Assembly (NCBI GenBank): GCA_002435825.1
Contig: DIVL01000066.1
Location: forward strand, 49,262-113,261
Origin: Anaerolineaceae bacterium UBA6133
Lineage (GTDB): Bacteria; Chloroflexota; Anaerolineae; Anaerolineales; Anaerolineaceae
Direction of reading: 5' to 3'
DNA: 64,000 bases
Made by a program: the position numbers and the translations under genes. Under the pieces are notes generated by a model, which saw only the letters and a program-made list of their open reading frames with translations, made no database searches and had not been told where the DNA came from. This document shows positions 1-7,514 of the stretch, piece after piece. The first letter of the stretch is position 1. Each line of letters starts with the position of its first letter.

Positions 1-389
1 GCCAGTGCCTCTGGCAGGTTGGAGCGATAGCTCCACTTTATGTTATTTTCAGTCCCCAGGGCGGTTTTGCTGATCGCCGGCTGTTCATCGGGAGTGGGAG
101 TGATGCCGCCAAGCAGCAACTCTGACAGCCCAGCTCCATCTGCAGTGCGAAAGATAACCCCGACGTTGTGTGCCGAGCGGATATTGTCGAGCACGCCGAT
201 TAACTCAAAGCCAGGCTTTGGCGCGGCAGGTGGCTTTTGGGCGGGGGAACCAGCCTCATGCCTTTCAAGAGGCGCGCCGCAGCGTGGGCAGTAGCGCCCA
301 TCATAAATCTCAGCGTCAAGGGGGAATCGTAAGTTACAGCGGGAATTACTGCATTCAAAGAACGTGTACGTTGATTTAGCGGATTCCAT
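1..389 (-). CDS. TrmH/SpoU-family RNA 2'-O-methyltransferase with N-terminal zinc ribbon (3' end cut by window edge)
   Basis: I translated this by hand: an ATG at 389-387 opens a frame that runs off the left edge (129 codons visible). The N-terminus has Cys13, Cys18, Cys34 and Cys37 spaced like a small zinc ribbon. After a Pro/Ala-rich linker, from about residue 63, comes LDNIRSAHNVGVIFRTAD and then GGITPTP, the classical SpoU motif 1 region that methylates ribose 2'-OH in tRNA or rRNA with SAM. The SAM-binding knot lies outside the window. The zinc ribbon in front of a SpoU domain is a less common architecture. Family assignment is firm; the RNA target is unknown. Confidence 0.85.
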   Translation of the reverse strand, partial: MESAKSTYTFFECSNSRCNLRFPLDAEIYDGRYCPRCGAPLERHEAGSPAQKPPAAPKPGFELIGVLDNIRSAHNVGVIFRTADGAGLSELLLGGITPTPDEQPAISKTALGTENNIKWSYRSNLPEAL

Positions 390-420
390 GGGTCAATTTT
401 ACTTCCGGGGGATTAAAAGT

Positions 421-459
421 GTTAGGCGCCTGGGTGAGGGGGGCACCCAAGCGCCTAAC
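421..459 (-). promoter_or_regulatory. 16-bp hairpin at the predicted 5' end of the methyltransferase mRNA
   Basis: Arms 421-436 and 444-459 pair over 16 bp with one G-U type mismatch around a 7-nt loop. The predicted start of leftward transcription sits right at the outer end of the right arm, so the leader would begin with this stem. It could protect the mRNA 5' end or regulate expression. A terminator is less likely, since only a weak T-run (ACTTTTAAT) follows in the leftward direction. Confidence 0.5.
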
Positions 460-466
460 TCCCTAT

Positions 467-494
467 AGTATACAAGAAAATTGGGAAATTGCAA
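467..494 (-). promoter_or_regulatory. Promoter of the SpoU methyltransferase gene
   Basis: Read leftward, TTGCAA (494-489), a 16-bp spacer and TATACT (472-467) form a good vegetative promoter. The predicted transcription start is near 460. Confidence 0.6.
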
Positions 495-581
495 GCCAAC
501 ATTTTCACATAAAGGGAAGATTTACGAAATTCCTACAAACGTTAAACTTTCGTTAATAATTGCCTGCAAGATTCTGGATAC

Positions 582-1376
582 TCAGCCTCCAATAATTGCC
601 TGCCCCGTCTCGGTGCAGTAGGGCAAAATCTCGTAGCCCTGCATGATCAGCTCATGCAATACCAGATCCAACGCCTCGATCGTATTTTGGCGGTCTTCCC
701 CGCCATCATGGAACAGAATGACTCTGTCGGGCTGTAACTTGTCGGAAAAGTTCGCCAGGATGGCTTCAGGAGCGAGCCCCGCCCAGTCGCGGGTGTCCAG
801 GTTCCACATTGAGATGCTGTAACCCATGCGTGTCGCATAGGCGTAAACGGTCTCGTTGGACTTGCCGTAGGGCGGTCGCAAACATTTTGTCACCTGGCTG
901 GCAAGCTCGGGGTGATCTTTGAGGGCGTTGCGGATGGATTGCTCGGTATCACCCACTTCAAGGGAAAAGCCTTGAAAATTAAGCGTGGTTAAATCGTAGT
1001 GGTTGTAGCTGTGATTGGCAAGCGTGTTCCCGTCACTGGCGATCGCAAGGACCGTGTCCTGAAAGGTGGACGAGTTGCGCCCGATCATATAGAAGGTCGC
1101 GTGAGCCTGGTATTTTCGTAAAACCGCCAGCACCTGGGGCGACCAGACAGGATCGGGACCGTCATCGAAGGTGAGGTAGGCTTTCTTTTCCGGATCGGCG
1201 CTCGGCAAAGGTGTGGTGTCTGCCTGGTCCTGGACCTCAGACTCGGTCCAGTTTTCGACAAAAGCGCTCAAAGTCTGGGTTTGGCCAGTCTCAGAACCCG
1301 GATCAGCCTGAACTGAACCCGAAAACGGGAGTGACAGGATCAATGCCAAGGTTAGTAAAAGCCAAAATTTTCTCAT
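582..1376 (-). CDS. Secreted polysaccharide deacetylase (NodB domain)
   Basis: This is a carbohydrate esterase family 4 type deacetylase, expected to act outside the membrane on peptidoglycan or another N-acetylated glycan. An N-terminal signal peptide (hydrophobic stretch to about residue 20, AxA-like SVQA) is followed by the NodB motifs in order: TFDDGPDP near residues 69-76 (catalytic Asp plus metal Asp), HSYNH (metal His pair), RPPYG, DTRDW and LFHDGG. All catalytic and metal residues are present. I use the ATG at 1376; a GTG lies two codons upstream. It follows the lipoprotein gene on the same strand after about 57 bp and may be cotranscribed. The exact substrate cannot be read from sequence. 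Confidence 0.88.
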   Translation of the reverse strand: MRKFWLLLTLALILSLPFSGSVQADPGSETGQTQTLSAFVENWTESEVQDQADTTPLPSADPEKKAYLTFDDGPDPVWSPQVLAVLRKYQAHATFYMIGRNSSTFQDTVLAIASDGNTLANHSYNHYDLTTLNFQGFSLEVGDTEQSIRNALKDHPELASQVTKCLRPPYGKSNETVYAYATRMGYSISMWNLDTRDWAGLAPEAILANFSDKLQPDRVILFHDGGEDRQNTIEALDLVLHELIMQGYEILPYCTETGQAIIGG

Positions 1377-1433
1377 AATCACCCATGTGAATTATAGTTG
1401 GGCACCACTATTTTGCAAGGCGCTGTCCAGTGA

Positions 1434-2630
1434 CTACGGTGTTGAGCTCATATTTGTCGATTCGATGATGTTCCCGGGCATTGTCTGCCAGTCCTTGCCG
1501 TTGTTGGCTGTCATGTAAATGCGATTGTCGACCAGCGTTTCTGGGGTGATAGTCGCTGTCAGGAATCCGACCTGGTCGTTGATCATATTCACAGATACAG
1601 GAGTGATTGCCGGGGGTAGTCCGGAGGTGGTCTCGGTCCAGGTTAATCCGCCATTTGCGGTTTGCCACATCTTCCCCTGTCCATACGCGACACCAGACAG
1701 CAGCGTTCCAAAATCAAAAAACTCGACATTTTCAAGCGTTCCCACATACTGCCAAGTTTCGGCCGTATCGGTGGTGCTGCAAAAGTAGGTGACGCTATTA
1801 CCGTTGGGCAGGTAGGAGCGGATGGGGAGGACGGCAGTGGCGGCGTCGATCCGGAGGATCTTATCCACGCTGGTTTCCTGGCTTTCATCCAGAGGTAAGC
1901 CCTGGCATTCAGATTGTAACCAGGAAGTGCCGCCATCAACTGAGCGAAATAAGTAAACTGCGCCTGGTATAGGCACAGAACCAGCAACTAAGCCAATATC
2001 AGAGCTGAGAAAGCCGAAATAACTCTTGATTCCTCCTGTGGGAAGTCCGCGATCGTCCGGGTCGGCAAGGTCGTGCTCAAAGCGCAGATCCCAGCTTTGT
2101 CCGCCATCGGCGGTGTGGTAGAGGCTGACGTATTGAGAGCCTGCGCCAACTCCCTGGTCAGAGAGGATGTAGCCCTCAGCAGCGTTGAGAAACGAAATTT
2201 GACCGCAGGGAAAATCCAAGTTGTAGGTTTGCCAGTTATGACCGCCGTCAATTGACGCGTAGAGGATGGCGGAAGATTCAGATTCGGATTGGCATATGTA
2301 ACCAAGGTCGCCGTTGGGAAAAGAAGTGCTGGTTCCCCAGCCGGATCCCCGAGAAGACAGACCCGCCGGTGTGACTGTGAGCCAGTGTTCGCCAAAATTC
2401 CGGGTGTTGTAAAAGTGAGTTTGGTCTGCGTTACTCGCCCAGCCGTGACCCCCAACGAATATATTCAGCTTAAACAAGGGTGTAAGGTAGGTTGGGGTTG
2501 AGGTTGGGGCTCCAATCGTTGCCGGAAGAGTGGGCTCTGGTGTGCTGGTAAGCGCGGGGGAAGGGCGAACGCAGCCTGTGAGCACCAACAAAACAGCAGC
2601 CAGGGTCAGAATCAATCGTTTTGTCATCAT
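1434..2630 (-). CDS. Lipoprotein with Ycf48/BNR-like beta-propeller repeats
   Basis: A lipoprotein signal peptide ends in the lipobox LTGC, followed by a Pro/Thr-rich linker (TSTPEPTLPA). The rest is built of repeats with the BNR/Ycf48 signature: DGGHNWQTY, DGGQSWDLR, DGGTSWLQS, GGLTWTETT and NGKDWQTMP, six or more blades expected. Such propellers are surface binding or assembly scaffolds; no enzyme is implied. The start is the ATG pair at 2630/2627, which follows GGAGG at 2640-2636. A TTG further upstream would swallow that ribosome binding site. The parS site at 2707-2722 lies just upstream, in the likely promoter zone. Confidence 0.75.
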   Translation of the reverse strand: MMTKRLILTLAAVLLVLTGCVRPSPALTSTPEPTLPATIGAPTSTPTYLTPLFKLNIFVGGHGWASNADQTHFYNTRNFGEHWLTVTPAGLSSRGSGWGTSTSFPNGDLGYICQSESESSAILYASIDGGHNWQTYNLDFPCGQISFLNAAEGYILSDQGVGAGSQYVSLYHTADGGQSWDLRFEHDLADPDDRGLPTGGIKSYFGFLSSDIGLVAGSVPIPGAVYLFRSVDGGTSWLQSECQGLPLDESQETSVDKILRIDAATAVLPIRSYLPNGNSVTYFCSTTDTAETWQYVGTLENVEFFDFGTLLSGVAYGQGKMWQTANGGLTWTETTSGLPPAITPVSVNMINDQVGFLTATITPETLVDNRIYMTANNGKDWQTMPGNIIESTNMSSTP

Positions 2631-2706
2631 TAACGCCTCCAAATCGTATCGGTCAGAAAGGATGATGCACGAACTGTGCCCATTTTACCGCTCAATCGGG
2701 CGGTTA

Positions 2707-2722
2707 TGTTTCACGTGAAACG
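2707..2722. other. parS centromere site 1 (15/16 match)
   Basis: TGTTTCACGTGAAACG matches the ParB/Spo0J binding consensus TGTTTCACGTGAAACA except for the last base. It is one of three near-perfect copies within 600 bp. Confidence 0.9.
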
Positions 2723-2794
2723 AAAGATGCCCACATGATTCCACGAATCCATGCAGAGGTAGGGGTAATTCCGAGAAGAGGGTCATAGCGATAT

Positions 2795-2810
2795 TGTTTC
2801 AAGTGATACT
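2795..2810. other. Degenerate parS-like site
   Basis: TGTTTCAAGTGATACT matches parS at 13 of 16 positions. It lies between sites 1 and 2. It may be a decayed or weak ParB site, or chance. Confidence 0.4.
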
Positions 2811-2864
2811 CAGGGCAGTGAAAGGATTTTTTCGAAGTGATTTACCGGCTTAAGAATTGGGAAT

Positions 2865-2880
2865 TGTTTCACGTGAAACA
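2865..2880. other. parS centromere site 2 (perfect)
   Basis: TGTTTCACGTGAAACA is an exact 16-bp palindromic parS. ParB loads here and spreads, directing origin segregation and SMC loading. Confidence 0.95.
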
Positions 2881-2935
2881 TCCTTACTGCAAAAAGCTGC
2901 TGTCAACCCGGTTTCTCATTTTAGTTCCCTTAAAA

Positions 2936-3197
2936 CCCATTTCTCACGAAAAAAATCGTCTTTTTAGTCATAAGTGAGAGACTCGAGATTAACCGATAGG
3001 GCGGAATGCGCCTCCCTGCCCTCGCAGCGCAGCTGCAAGGGTTTGCGCACTCCGCCAAGTTAATCCATGTCGGAGTGAGCCTGCATCACACTCATGCCGT
3101 ATTAACATCCCAAGGCAGGCTCATTACCCTGACGGGCACCATGTCCGACCTACTCCTGATTATTTCAAATTAATGTCGTAACACCCATTTCTCACGA
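2936..3197. repeat. Palindromic repeats bracketed by a direct repeat, inside the parS region
   Basis: The 14-mer CCCATTTCTCACGA occurs at 2936-2949 and 3184-3197, with weaker similarity continuing about 20 bp. Between them are two imperfect palindromes: GGCGGAATGCGC (from 3000) with GCGCACTCCGCC (3045-3056), and GTCGGAGTGAGCCTGC (3069-3084) with GCAGGCTCATT (3115-3125) and GTCCGAC (3143-3149). Both palindrome families recur at 17.8-18.3 kb. No gene is visible in 2643-3451. Confidence 0.7.
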
Positions 3198-3272
3198 CTA
3201 AATTCGACTTTTTTCACCCTTGTTTGACAAATTAGGGTTTCCAACAGATGAACGGGTTGGAGAAGTCAGAAT

Positions 3273-3288
3273 TGTTTCACGTGAAACA
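3273..3288. other. parS centromere site 3 (perfect)
   Basis: A second exact TGTTTCACGTGAAACA, 393 bp from the end of site 2. With sites 1 and 2 it makes a clustered, origin-proximal centromere. Confidence 0.95.
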
Positions 3289-3322
3289 TTCTTATACCTG
3301 AGAACCGCCGAATGCAAAGAAT

Positions 3323-3471
3323 CCTTGGAGTACTCGCTCAGTTCTGATAATAAATGGGGGATTTAAGGAAAAATGTCCTCGGCGCGATGCGAATAAGTGC
3401 CCTTGGGGTACTCGCTCAGTTCTGATAATAAATGGGGGATTTAAGGAAAAATGTCCTCGGCGCGATTCGAA
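3323..3471. repeat. 71-bp tandem duplication that includes the 3' end of tRNA-Arg
   Basis: Copies 3323-3393 and 3401-3471 differ at only two positions (3329/3407 and 3388/3466) and lie 78 bp apart. Each contains a downstream flank plus the last 19-20 nt of the tRNA gene (GTCCTCGGCGCGAT and onward). Only the right copy continues into an intact tRNA. A duplicated tRNA 3' end is what integrase attachment sites leave, but no integrase gene is nearby. Confidence 0.85.
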
Positions 3472-3524
3472 CGCGCAACCGTCTGCTCCGCAAGCAGATG
3501 CTCTGTCCATTAAGCTACGAGGAC
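3452..3524 (-). tRNA. tRNA-Arg (anticodon GCG)
   Basis: The complement folds as a full cloverleaf: acceptor stem GTCCTCG with CGAGGAC, D-stem GCTT/GAGC, anticodon stem TCTGC/GCAGA with loop TTGCGGA, 5-nt variable loop, and T-arm GCGCG-TTCGAAT-CGCGC. The anticodon is GCG (Arg, CGC/CGU codons). The discriminator base is A at 3452, and CCA is not encoded. Confidence 0.95.
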
Positions 3525-3572
3525 GTTTCTATAAGAATTGCGATTCTAACCCCATTCTCAATTTGGGTCAAG

Positions 3573-3603
3573 GTCAAATTGAACCTGTGTCAAATTGAAC
3601 CTG
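3573..3603. repeat. Two tandem 15-mers upstream of iorA
   Basis: GTCAAATTGAACCTG occurs at 3573-3587 and again at 3589-3603, 16 bp apart, about 240 bp before the iorA start. The spacing of one and a half helix turns could suit a regulator, but no function is shown. The rest of 3525-3839 holds no recognisable gene. Confidence 0.35.
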
Positions 3604-3839
3604 ACGCTCTGGCGGCTTTGCGTGCGCACATTTGATTGCCAATAACCTCCGAATATCTCTTGCCTGGTGATCATCTCTCTTTGAGCATAAAAAATAGGGT
3701 GCTTCTGTCTGGTTGGCTTAATCCTCTGATTAATCACAAAAATTCACATTTCAAGTCGTTTTCGCGCTTTTCTCGTTTATACTCAAACGCAACACACCCG
3801 TCACTCACTCAATTCACCCTGGCGGAAAAGGAGGAAGCT

Positions 3840-5621
3840 TTGAAACAACTGATCACTGGAAACGAAGCTGTCGCTCGTGGAGCCTGGGAGGCAGGCGCGC
3901 GCTTTGCCTCGGCTTACCCGGGTACCCCCAGTACTGAGATCCTGGAAAACATCGCCACCTATCAAGAGATCCACTCAGAGTGGGCTCCCAACGAGAAAAC
4001 CGCGCTTGAGTCTGTTATCGGCGCGTCGTTGGCAGGCGCACGGGCAATCGCTTCGATGAAGCACGTTGGTTTGAACGTAGCCGCAGACCCCTTCTTCACC
4101 TTTGCCTATATGGGCGTCAACGCTGGTGCGGTGGTGGTGACCGCGGATGAGCCCGGTCAGTTCTCGTCCCAGAACGAGCAGGATAACCGCAACTACGCAA
4201 AAGCCGCCATGACGCCGATGTTCGAGCCCTCCGACAGCCAGGAATGCAAGGACATGCTGATCGAGGCTTTTGAGATCAGCGAGAAACACGACATTCCGGT
4301 GCTTTTCAGAATGACCACGCGCGTCTGCCATTCCAAGAGCCTGGTGGAGCTGGGCGAGCGCCAGGATGTACCCCTCAAGCCTTACGTCAAGAACATCAAA
4401 AAGTACGTGGCTGTGCCGGCTAACGCCCGCCCAATGAAAGTAAAAGTTCAGGAAAATCAAACAATAATGAAGGGCTATTCAAACAACTGCCAGTGGAATC
4501 GCATCGAGATGAACGAACCGAGTGTCGGTATCATCTGCTCTGGTGATTGTTATCTCTATGCTCGTGAAGTCTTCGGGGGTGACGCTTCCTATCTTAAACT
4601 GGGTTTCACCAATCCTCTGCCAGACGACTTGATTCGCGAGTTTGCTTCAAAAGTTGAAAAGATCTACATTATTGAAGAAAACGACCCCTACATAGAAGAA
4701 CATGTGCGTGCCCTGAGCATCGCCTGCGACGGCAAAAACCTCTTCCCGCGCAATGGTGAGATGAAGCCGGAAGTGATCCGCTCGGTGATCTATGGCGAGG
4801 AATACCCCGTGGACGAAGAGGTCAGAGAGGCTGTCATCCCGCGTCCGCCTACGCTCTGCGCTGGCTGTCCACATCGCGGCTTCTTCTACGAGCTCGGCCG
4901 CCGCAAGAACGTCATGGTGTCGGGTGACATCGGCTGTTACACGCTCGCATCCGGCGCGCCGTACCACGCCATGGAGACCACTGTCTGCATGGGAGCCAGC
5001 ATCAGCCTTGGGCATGGAGCGCAGCAGGTCTTCGACACCATCGAGGGCAACAAAATGCGCGTAGTCTCAGCGTTGGGCGACTCGACCTTCTTCCATACCG
5101 GCATCAACTCCCTTTTGGACGTTGCCTACAACAAAAGCAACCTGATCACCGTCGTGCTCGACAATCGCATCACCGCCATGACTGGTCAACAGGACAACCC
5201 CGGCAGTGGACGCACGATCCAGGGCGAAGTCATTGAAGCCGTCAGTATCGAGGCGATCGCCCGTGCTTTTGGCTTCAGGAATGTGCGGGTTATCGATCCC
5301 AACCAGCTGACCGAGGTCAAAGAGGCGCTGGACTGGGCTTTGGCTTTGCAGGAACCCTCTGTGATCATCACCCGCTGGCCTTGCGCGCTCAAAAAGCAGA
5401 CCGCCCTTGATAAAGAGGAGTTCAAAGGTTCCTTCACCTCGGTTTACTGGGTAAACGAAGAGGTCTGTATTGGCTGCAAAAAATGTACGCGGACTGGCTG
5501 CCCGGCGATTGTCTTCCAATTTGCCAAGAAAAAATCATCCATTGACCCGGAAAAATGTGTTGGCTGTAGCGTGTGCGCCCAGGTGTGCCCGAAGCAGGCT
5601 ATTCAGAAAGTGGAGGCGTGA
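3840..5621 (+). CDS. iorA: Indolepyruvate:ferredoxin oxidoreductase, alpha subunit
   Basis: IorA oxidatively decarboxylates aryl pyruvates (from Trp, Phe, Tyr) to aryl-acyl-CoA, reducing ferredoxin; it acts in the cytosol with IorB in anaerobes. The 593-residue product has an N-terminal pyrimidine-binding POR domain (ITGNEAVARGAWEAG, YPGTPSTEI) and the thiamine-diphosphate motif from GDIGCYTL (about residue 361) to GDSTFFHTG (about 413). Two C-terminal 4Fe-4S motifs follow: CIGCKKC...CP (about 542) and CVGCSVCAQVCP (about 572). The frame is open 68 codons further upstream, but TTG at 3840 is preceded by AAGGAGG with 5-nt spacing and gives the family's usual N-terminus. It overlaps iorB by one base. 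Confidence 0.93.
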   Translation: MKQLITGNEAVARGAWEAGARFASAYPGTPSTEILENIATYQEIHSEWAPNEKTALESVIGASLAGARAIASMKHVGLNVAADPFFTFAYMGVNAGAVVVTADEPGQFSSQNEQDNRNYAKAAMTPMFEPSDSQECKDMLIEAFEISEKHDIPVLFRMTTRVCHSKSLVELGERQDVPLKPYVKNIKKYVAVPANARPMKVKVQENQTIMKGYSNNCQWNRIEMNEPSVGIICSGDCYLYAREVFGGDASYLKLGFTNPLPDDLIREFASKVEKIYIIEENDPYIEEHVRALSIACDGKNLFPRNGEMKPEVIRSVIYGEEYPVDEEVREAVIPRPPTLCAGCPHRGFFYELGRRKNVMVSGDIGCYTLASGAPYHAMETTVCMGASISLGHGAQQVFDTIEGNKMRVVSALGDSTFFHTGINSLLDVAYNKSNLITVVLDNRITAMTGQQDNPGSGRTIQGEVIEAVSIEAIARAFGFRNVRVIDPNQLTEVKEALDWALALQEPSVIITRWPCALKKQTALDKEEFKGSFTSVYWVNEEVCIGCKKCTRTGCPAIVFQFAKKKSSIDPEKCVGCSVCAQVCPKQAIQKVEA

Positions 5622-6202
5622 TGACCACTAAAAACATTCTTTTGACCGGCGTCGGGGGTCAGGGTACCATTCTTGCCAGCAAGTTGCTGACAGAAGGGCT
5701 GCTTTCGCAGGGCTACGACGTCAAAATGAGCGAAGTTCATGGTATGTCGCAGCGGGAAGGTCCGGTGCTAACGCATGTGCGCTTTGGTGAGACGGTCTTC
5801 TCGCCGATCGTCGAAGCCAAAAAGGCAGATGTGATCATCGGTTTTGAGGAACTCGAGGTGCTGCGCAACCTGGAATACCTGCGCGAGGACGGCAAGGGGG
5901 TCGTGATCCTCAACAAGGTGCGTGTCAACCCGATCGGGGTGCAAAACGGCAGTGATAAGTACCCGGAAAACGCGGCTGAATTGATCAGCGCGCGCGCCGG
6001 CAAGGTGATCGCCATGGATGCCAGCGAGGAAGCCCGCAAGCTCGGCAATATACGCGTGATGAACATCATCCTGCTGGGCGCCAGCGTGCGCCAGCTTGGG
6101 CTGGAGGAAATCGATTGGAATAGGGTCATCGCCGAAAATGTCAAACCGCGGTATGTGGAACTAAACCAGCAGGCTTTTGAGCTTGGCAAAAGCCTGAGTT
6201 AA
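5621..6202 (+). CDS. iorB: Indolepyruvate:ferredoxin oxidoreductase, beta subunit
   Basis: This is the gamma-type POR domain partner of IorA, 193 residues as usual for IorB. It opens with KNILLTGVGGQGT near residues 4-16 and carries SEVHGMSQREGPVLTHVR, the conserved subunit-interface region. The ATG at 5621 shares its A with the iorA stop (TGATG), and GGAGG lies just upstream, so translation is coupled. A bidirectional terminator follows. The pair supports amino-acid fermentation with ferredoxin as acceptor. Confidence 0.93.
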   Translation: MTTKNILLTGVGGQGTILASKLLTEGLLSQGYDVKMSEVHGMSQREGPVLTHVRFGETVFSPIVEAKKADVIIGFEELEVLRNLEYLREDGKGVVILNKVRVNPIGVQNGSDKYPENAAELISARAGKVIAMDASEEARKLGNIRVMNIILLGASVRQLGLEEIDWNRVIAENVKPRYVELNQQAFELGKSLS

Positions 6203-6219
6203 GTCCAATCTTATAACAA

Positions 6220-6257
6220 AAGCTGGCTCAAGTTGTCCGAGCCAGCTTATTCTTTTT
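6220..6257. terminator. Bidirectional terminator between iorB and dnaN
   Basis: AAGCTGGCTC (6220-6229) pairs perfectly with GAGCCAGCTT (6239-6248) around a 9-nt loop. It is followed rightward by ATTCTTTTT and leftward by TTTTGTTAT. It serves both convergent genes. Confidence 0.85.
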
Positions 6258-6271
6258 AATTCACAAATAGT

Positions 6272-7411
6272 TTAGCGATTGACATTCATCGGCATAATGA
6301 TGTGCCTGAAGCTGTCGTCCCCAACAGGGCGGAGCATGCCGGGAGTGTTGGCAGCGTTGGTTTCCAACAGCACGTTGGCGGTCTTGATCACTTCCAGGGC
6401 TTCGCGCAGGTAGCGAATATTGAAGGAGATCAAGAGCGGTACGCCGTCCACCGAGGCGTCCACGATCACTTCGGATGAGCCTGTTTGCTCTGAGGTGGCA
6501 GAAATCTCCATTTGTGGACCACGATCCGTGCTTCCGGCTTCGGGCTGGATATCCAGGCGGGCGATGTAACTGCCCTCGCGGGCGATGATCTCGGTCTGTT
6601 TGCAGGCTTTCAGAAGTTGGGCGGTGTTGAGCACGGTGCGGGTCTTGAATGTGGATGGGATGATGGCCGTATAGTTTGGGAAGTTGCCTTCGATCAGCTG
6701 CGAAACCAGTTCCGCGTCCTTCAGACGGAAGATCACCTGTCCGCGTCCGGCTGGGAATGACATCAGCAGGGTCTCGTCGCCGTTGACCGCAATGCGTGAG
6801 AGCTCGCTGAGGGCTCTGGCAGGGATCAGGGCTTCAAGATTTGGGGGGGGTTTATGCCCAATGGCAGCTTTGCTGATCGAAATGCGATAGCCATCTGTAG
6901 CAGCCATCTCTAATTCGTCTCCCTGGAAGCTCAGGTGCACGCCAGTCAGGTTGGGGCGGGTATCTTCTGTGGAGGCGGCGAAGACCACGCGCTGGATCAT
7001 TTCTTTGAAGTTTTCGACGTTCAACGGGATGGCGGTTTCGTCATCGGGCGAGGGCATGGGCGGGAATTCTTCCGCGCTGATACCTTTGATGTCGGTGTTG
7101 AGCGTGCCGCATTTTACGTTGAGGGATTGGGTGCGTTCGTCCAATGACATGGTCACTTCTTCGTTGGGGAGGTTGCTCACGAGGTCCACGAAGGTGCGTG
7201 ACGGCACGGTCAGCCCGCCTTCCTCACTGACTTTTGCTCCGATCCAGGCGCTGATGCCCAGCTCGAGGTTGGTAGCCGAGAGTCGCAGGCGCCCCTGGTC
7301 GGTCTTGATCAGGATATTCGAGAGTACAGGGAGAGTGCTGCGGGAAGTTACAGCGCGGGCAACCACGTTGACGCCGTGGGCAAGCTGCTGCTGTTGAACG
7401 ATTGCTTTCAT
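6272..7411 (-). CDS. dnaN: DNA polymerase III beta subunit (sliding clamp)
   Basis: DnaN forms the ring that tethers polymerase III and repair proteins to DNA. At 379 residues it has the family length for three clamp domains. Recognisable parts are the N-terminal MKAIVQQQQLAHGVNVVARAV, TLPVLSNILI (domain 1), EDTRPNLTGVHL and ATDGYRIS (domain 2), and the C-terminal IIMPMNV. The start is the ATG at 7411, with GGAGG five bases upstream; a GTG four codons earlier would include that site. dnaA and recF are not adjacent, but the parS cluster 3 kb away agrees with an origin-proximal position. A uracil-DNA glycosylase in this window ends in a clamp-binding motif. Confidence 0.96.
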   Translation of the reverse strand: MKAIVQQQQLAHGVNVVARAVTSRSTLPVLSNILIKTDQGRLRLSATNLELGISAWIGAKVSEEGGLTVPSRTFVDLVSNLPNEEVTMSLDERTQSLNVKCGTLNTDIKGISAEEFPPMPSPDDETAIPLNVENFKEMIQRVVFAASTEDTRPNLTGVHLSFQGDELEMAATDGYRISISKAAIGHKPPPNLEALIPARALSELSRIAVNGDETLLMSFPAGRGQVIFRLKDAELVSQLIEGNFPNYTAIIPSTFKTRTVLNTAQLLKACKQTEIIAREGSYIARLDIQPEAGSTDRGPQMEISATSEQTGSSEVIVDASVDGVPLLISFNIRYLREALEVIKTANVLLETNAANTPGMLRPVGDDSFRHIIMPMNVNR

Positions 7412-7446
7412 GAGATCCTCCACAAATGGCTTTGTTAATCTGATTA

Positions 7447-7476
7447 AGTATACCCGTAACGGGATAATTTTTCCAA
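7447..7476 (-). promoter_or_regulatory. dnaN promoter with a dyad in the spacer
   Basis: Leftward, TTGGAA (7476-7471), an 18-bp spacer and TATACT (7452-7447). The spacer contains the small dyad CCCGTAACGGG, a possible operator or chance. Confidence 0.55.
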
Positions 7477-7514
7477 AAATATGTGCCTAACTGACAGAGG
7501 GGAGGTCATTAAGT

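Noticed and set aside
421..459. Factor-independent terminator
   Set aside because: No proper T-run follows in either direction, and the stem sits just behind a promoter for the leftward gene.
2643..3451. Replication origin with DnaA boxes
   Set aside because: I looked for TTATCCACA-like boxes and found no cluster; only parS sites are supported.
3292..3524. Integrated genomic island at the tRNA
   Set aside because: The duplicated tRNA end is only 78 bp away and no integrase or cargo lies between.
3636..3839. 68-residue N-terminal extension of IorA
   Set aside because: It has no similarity to the family, and a strong ribosome binding site precedes the TTG at 3840.
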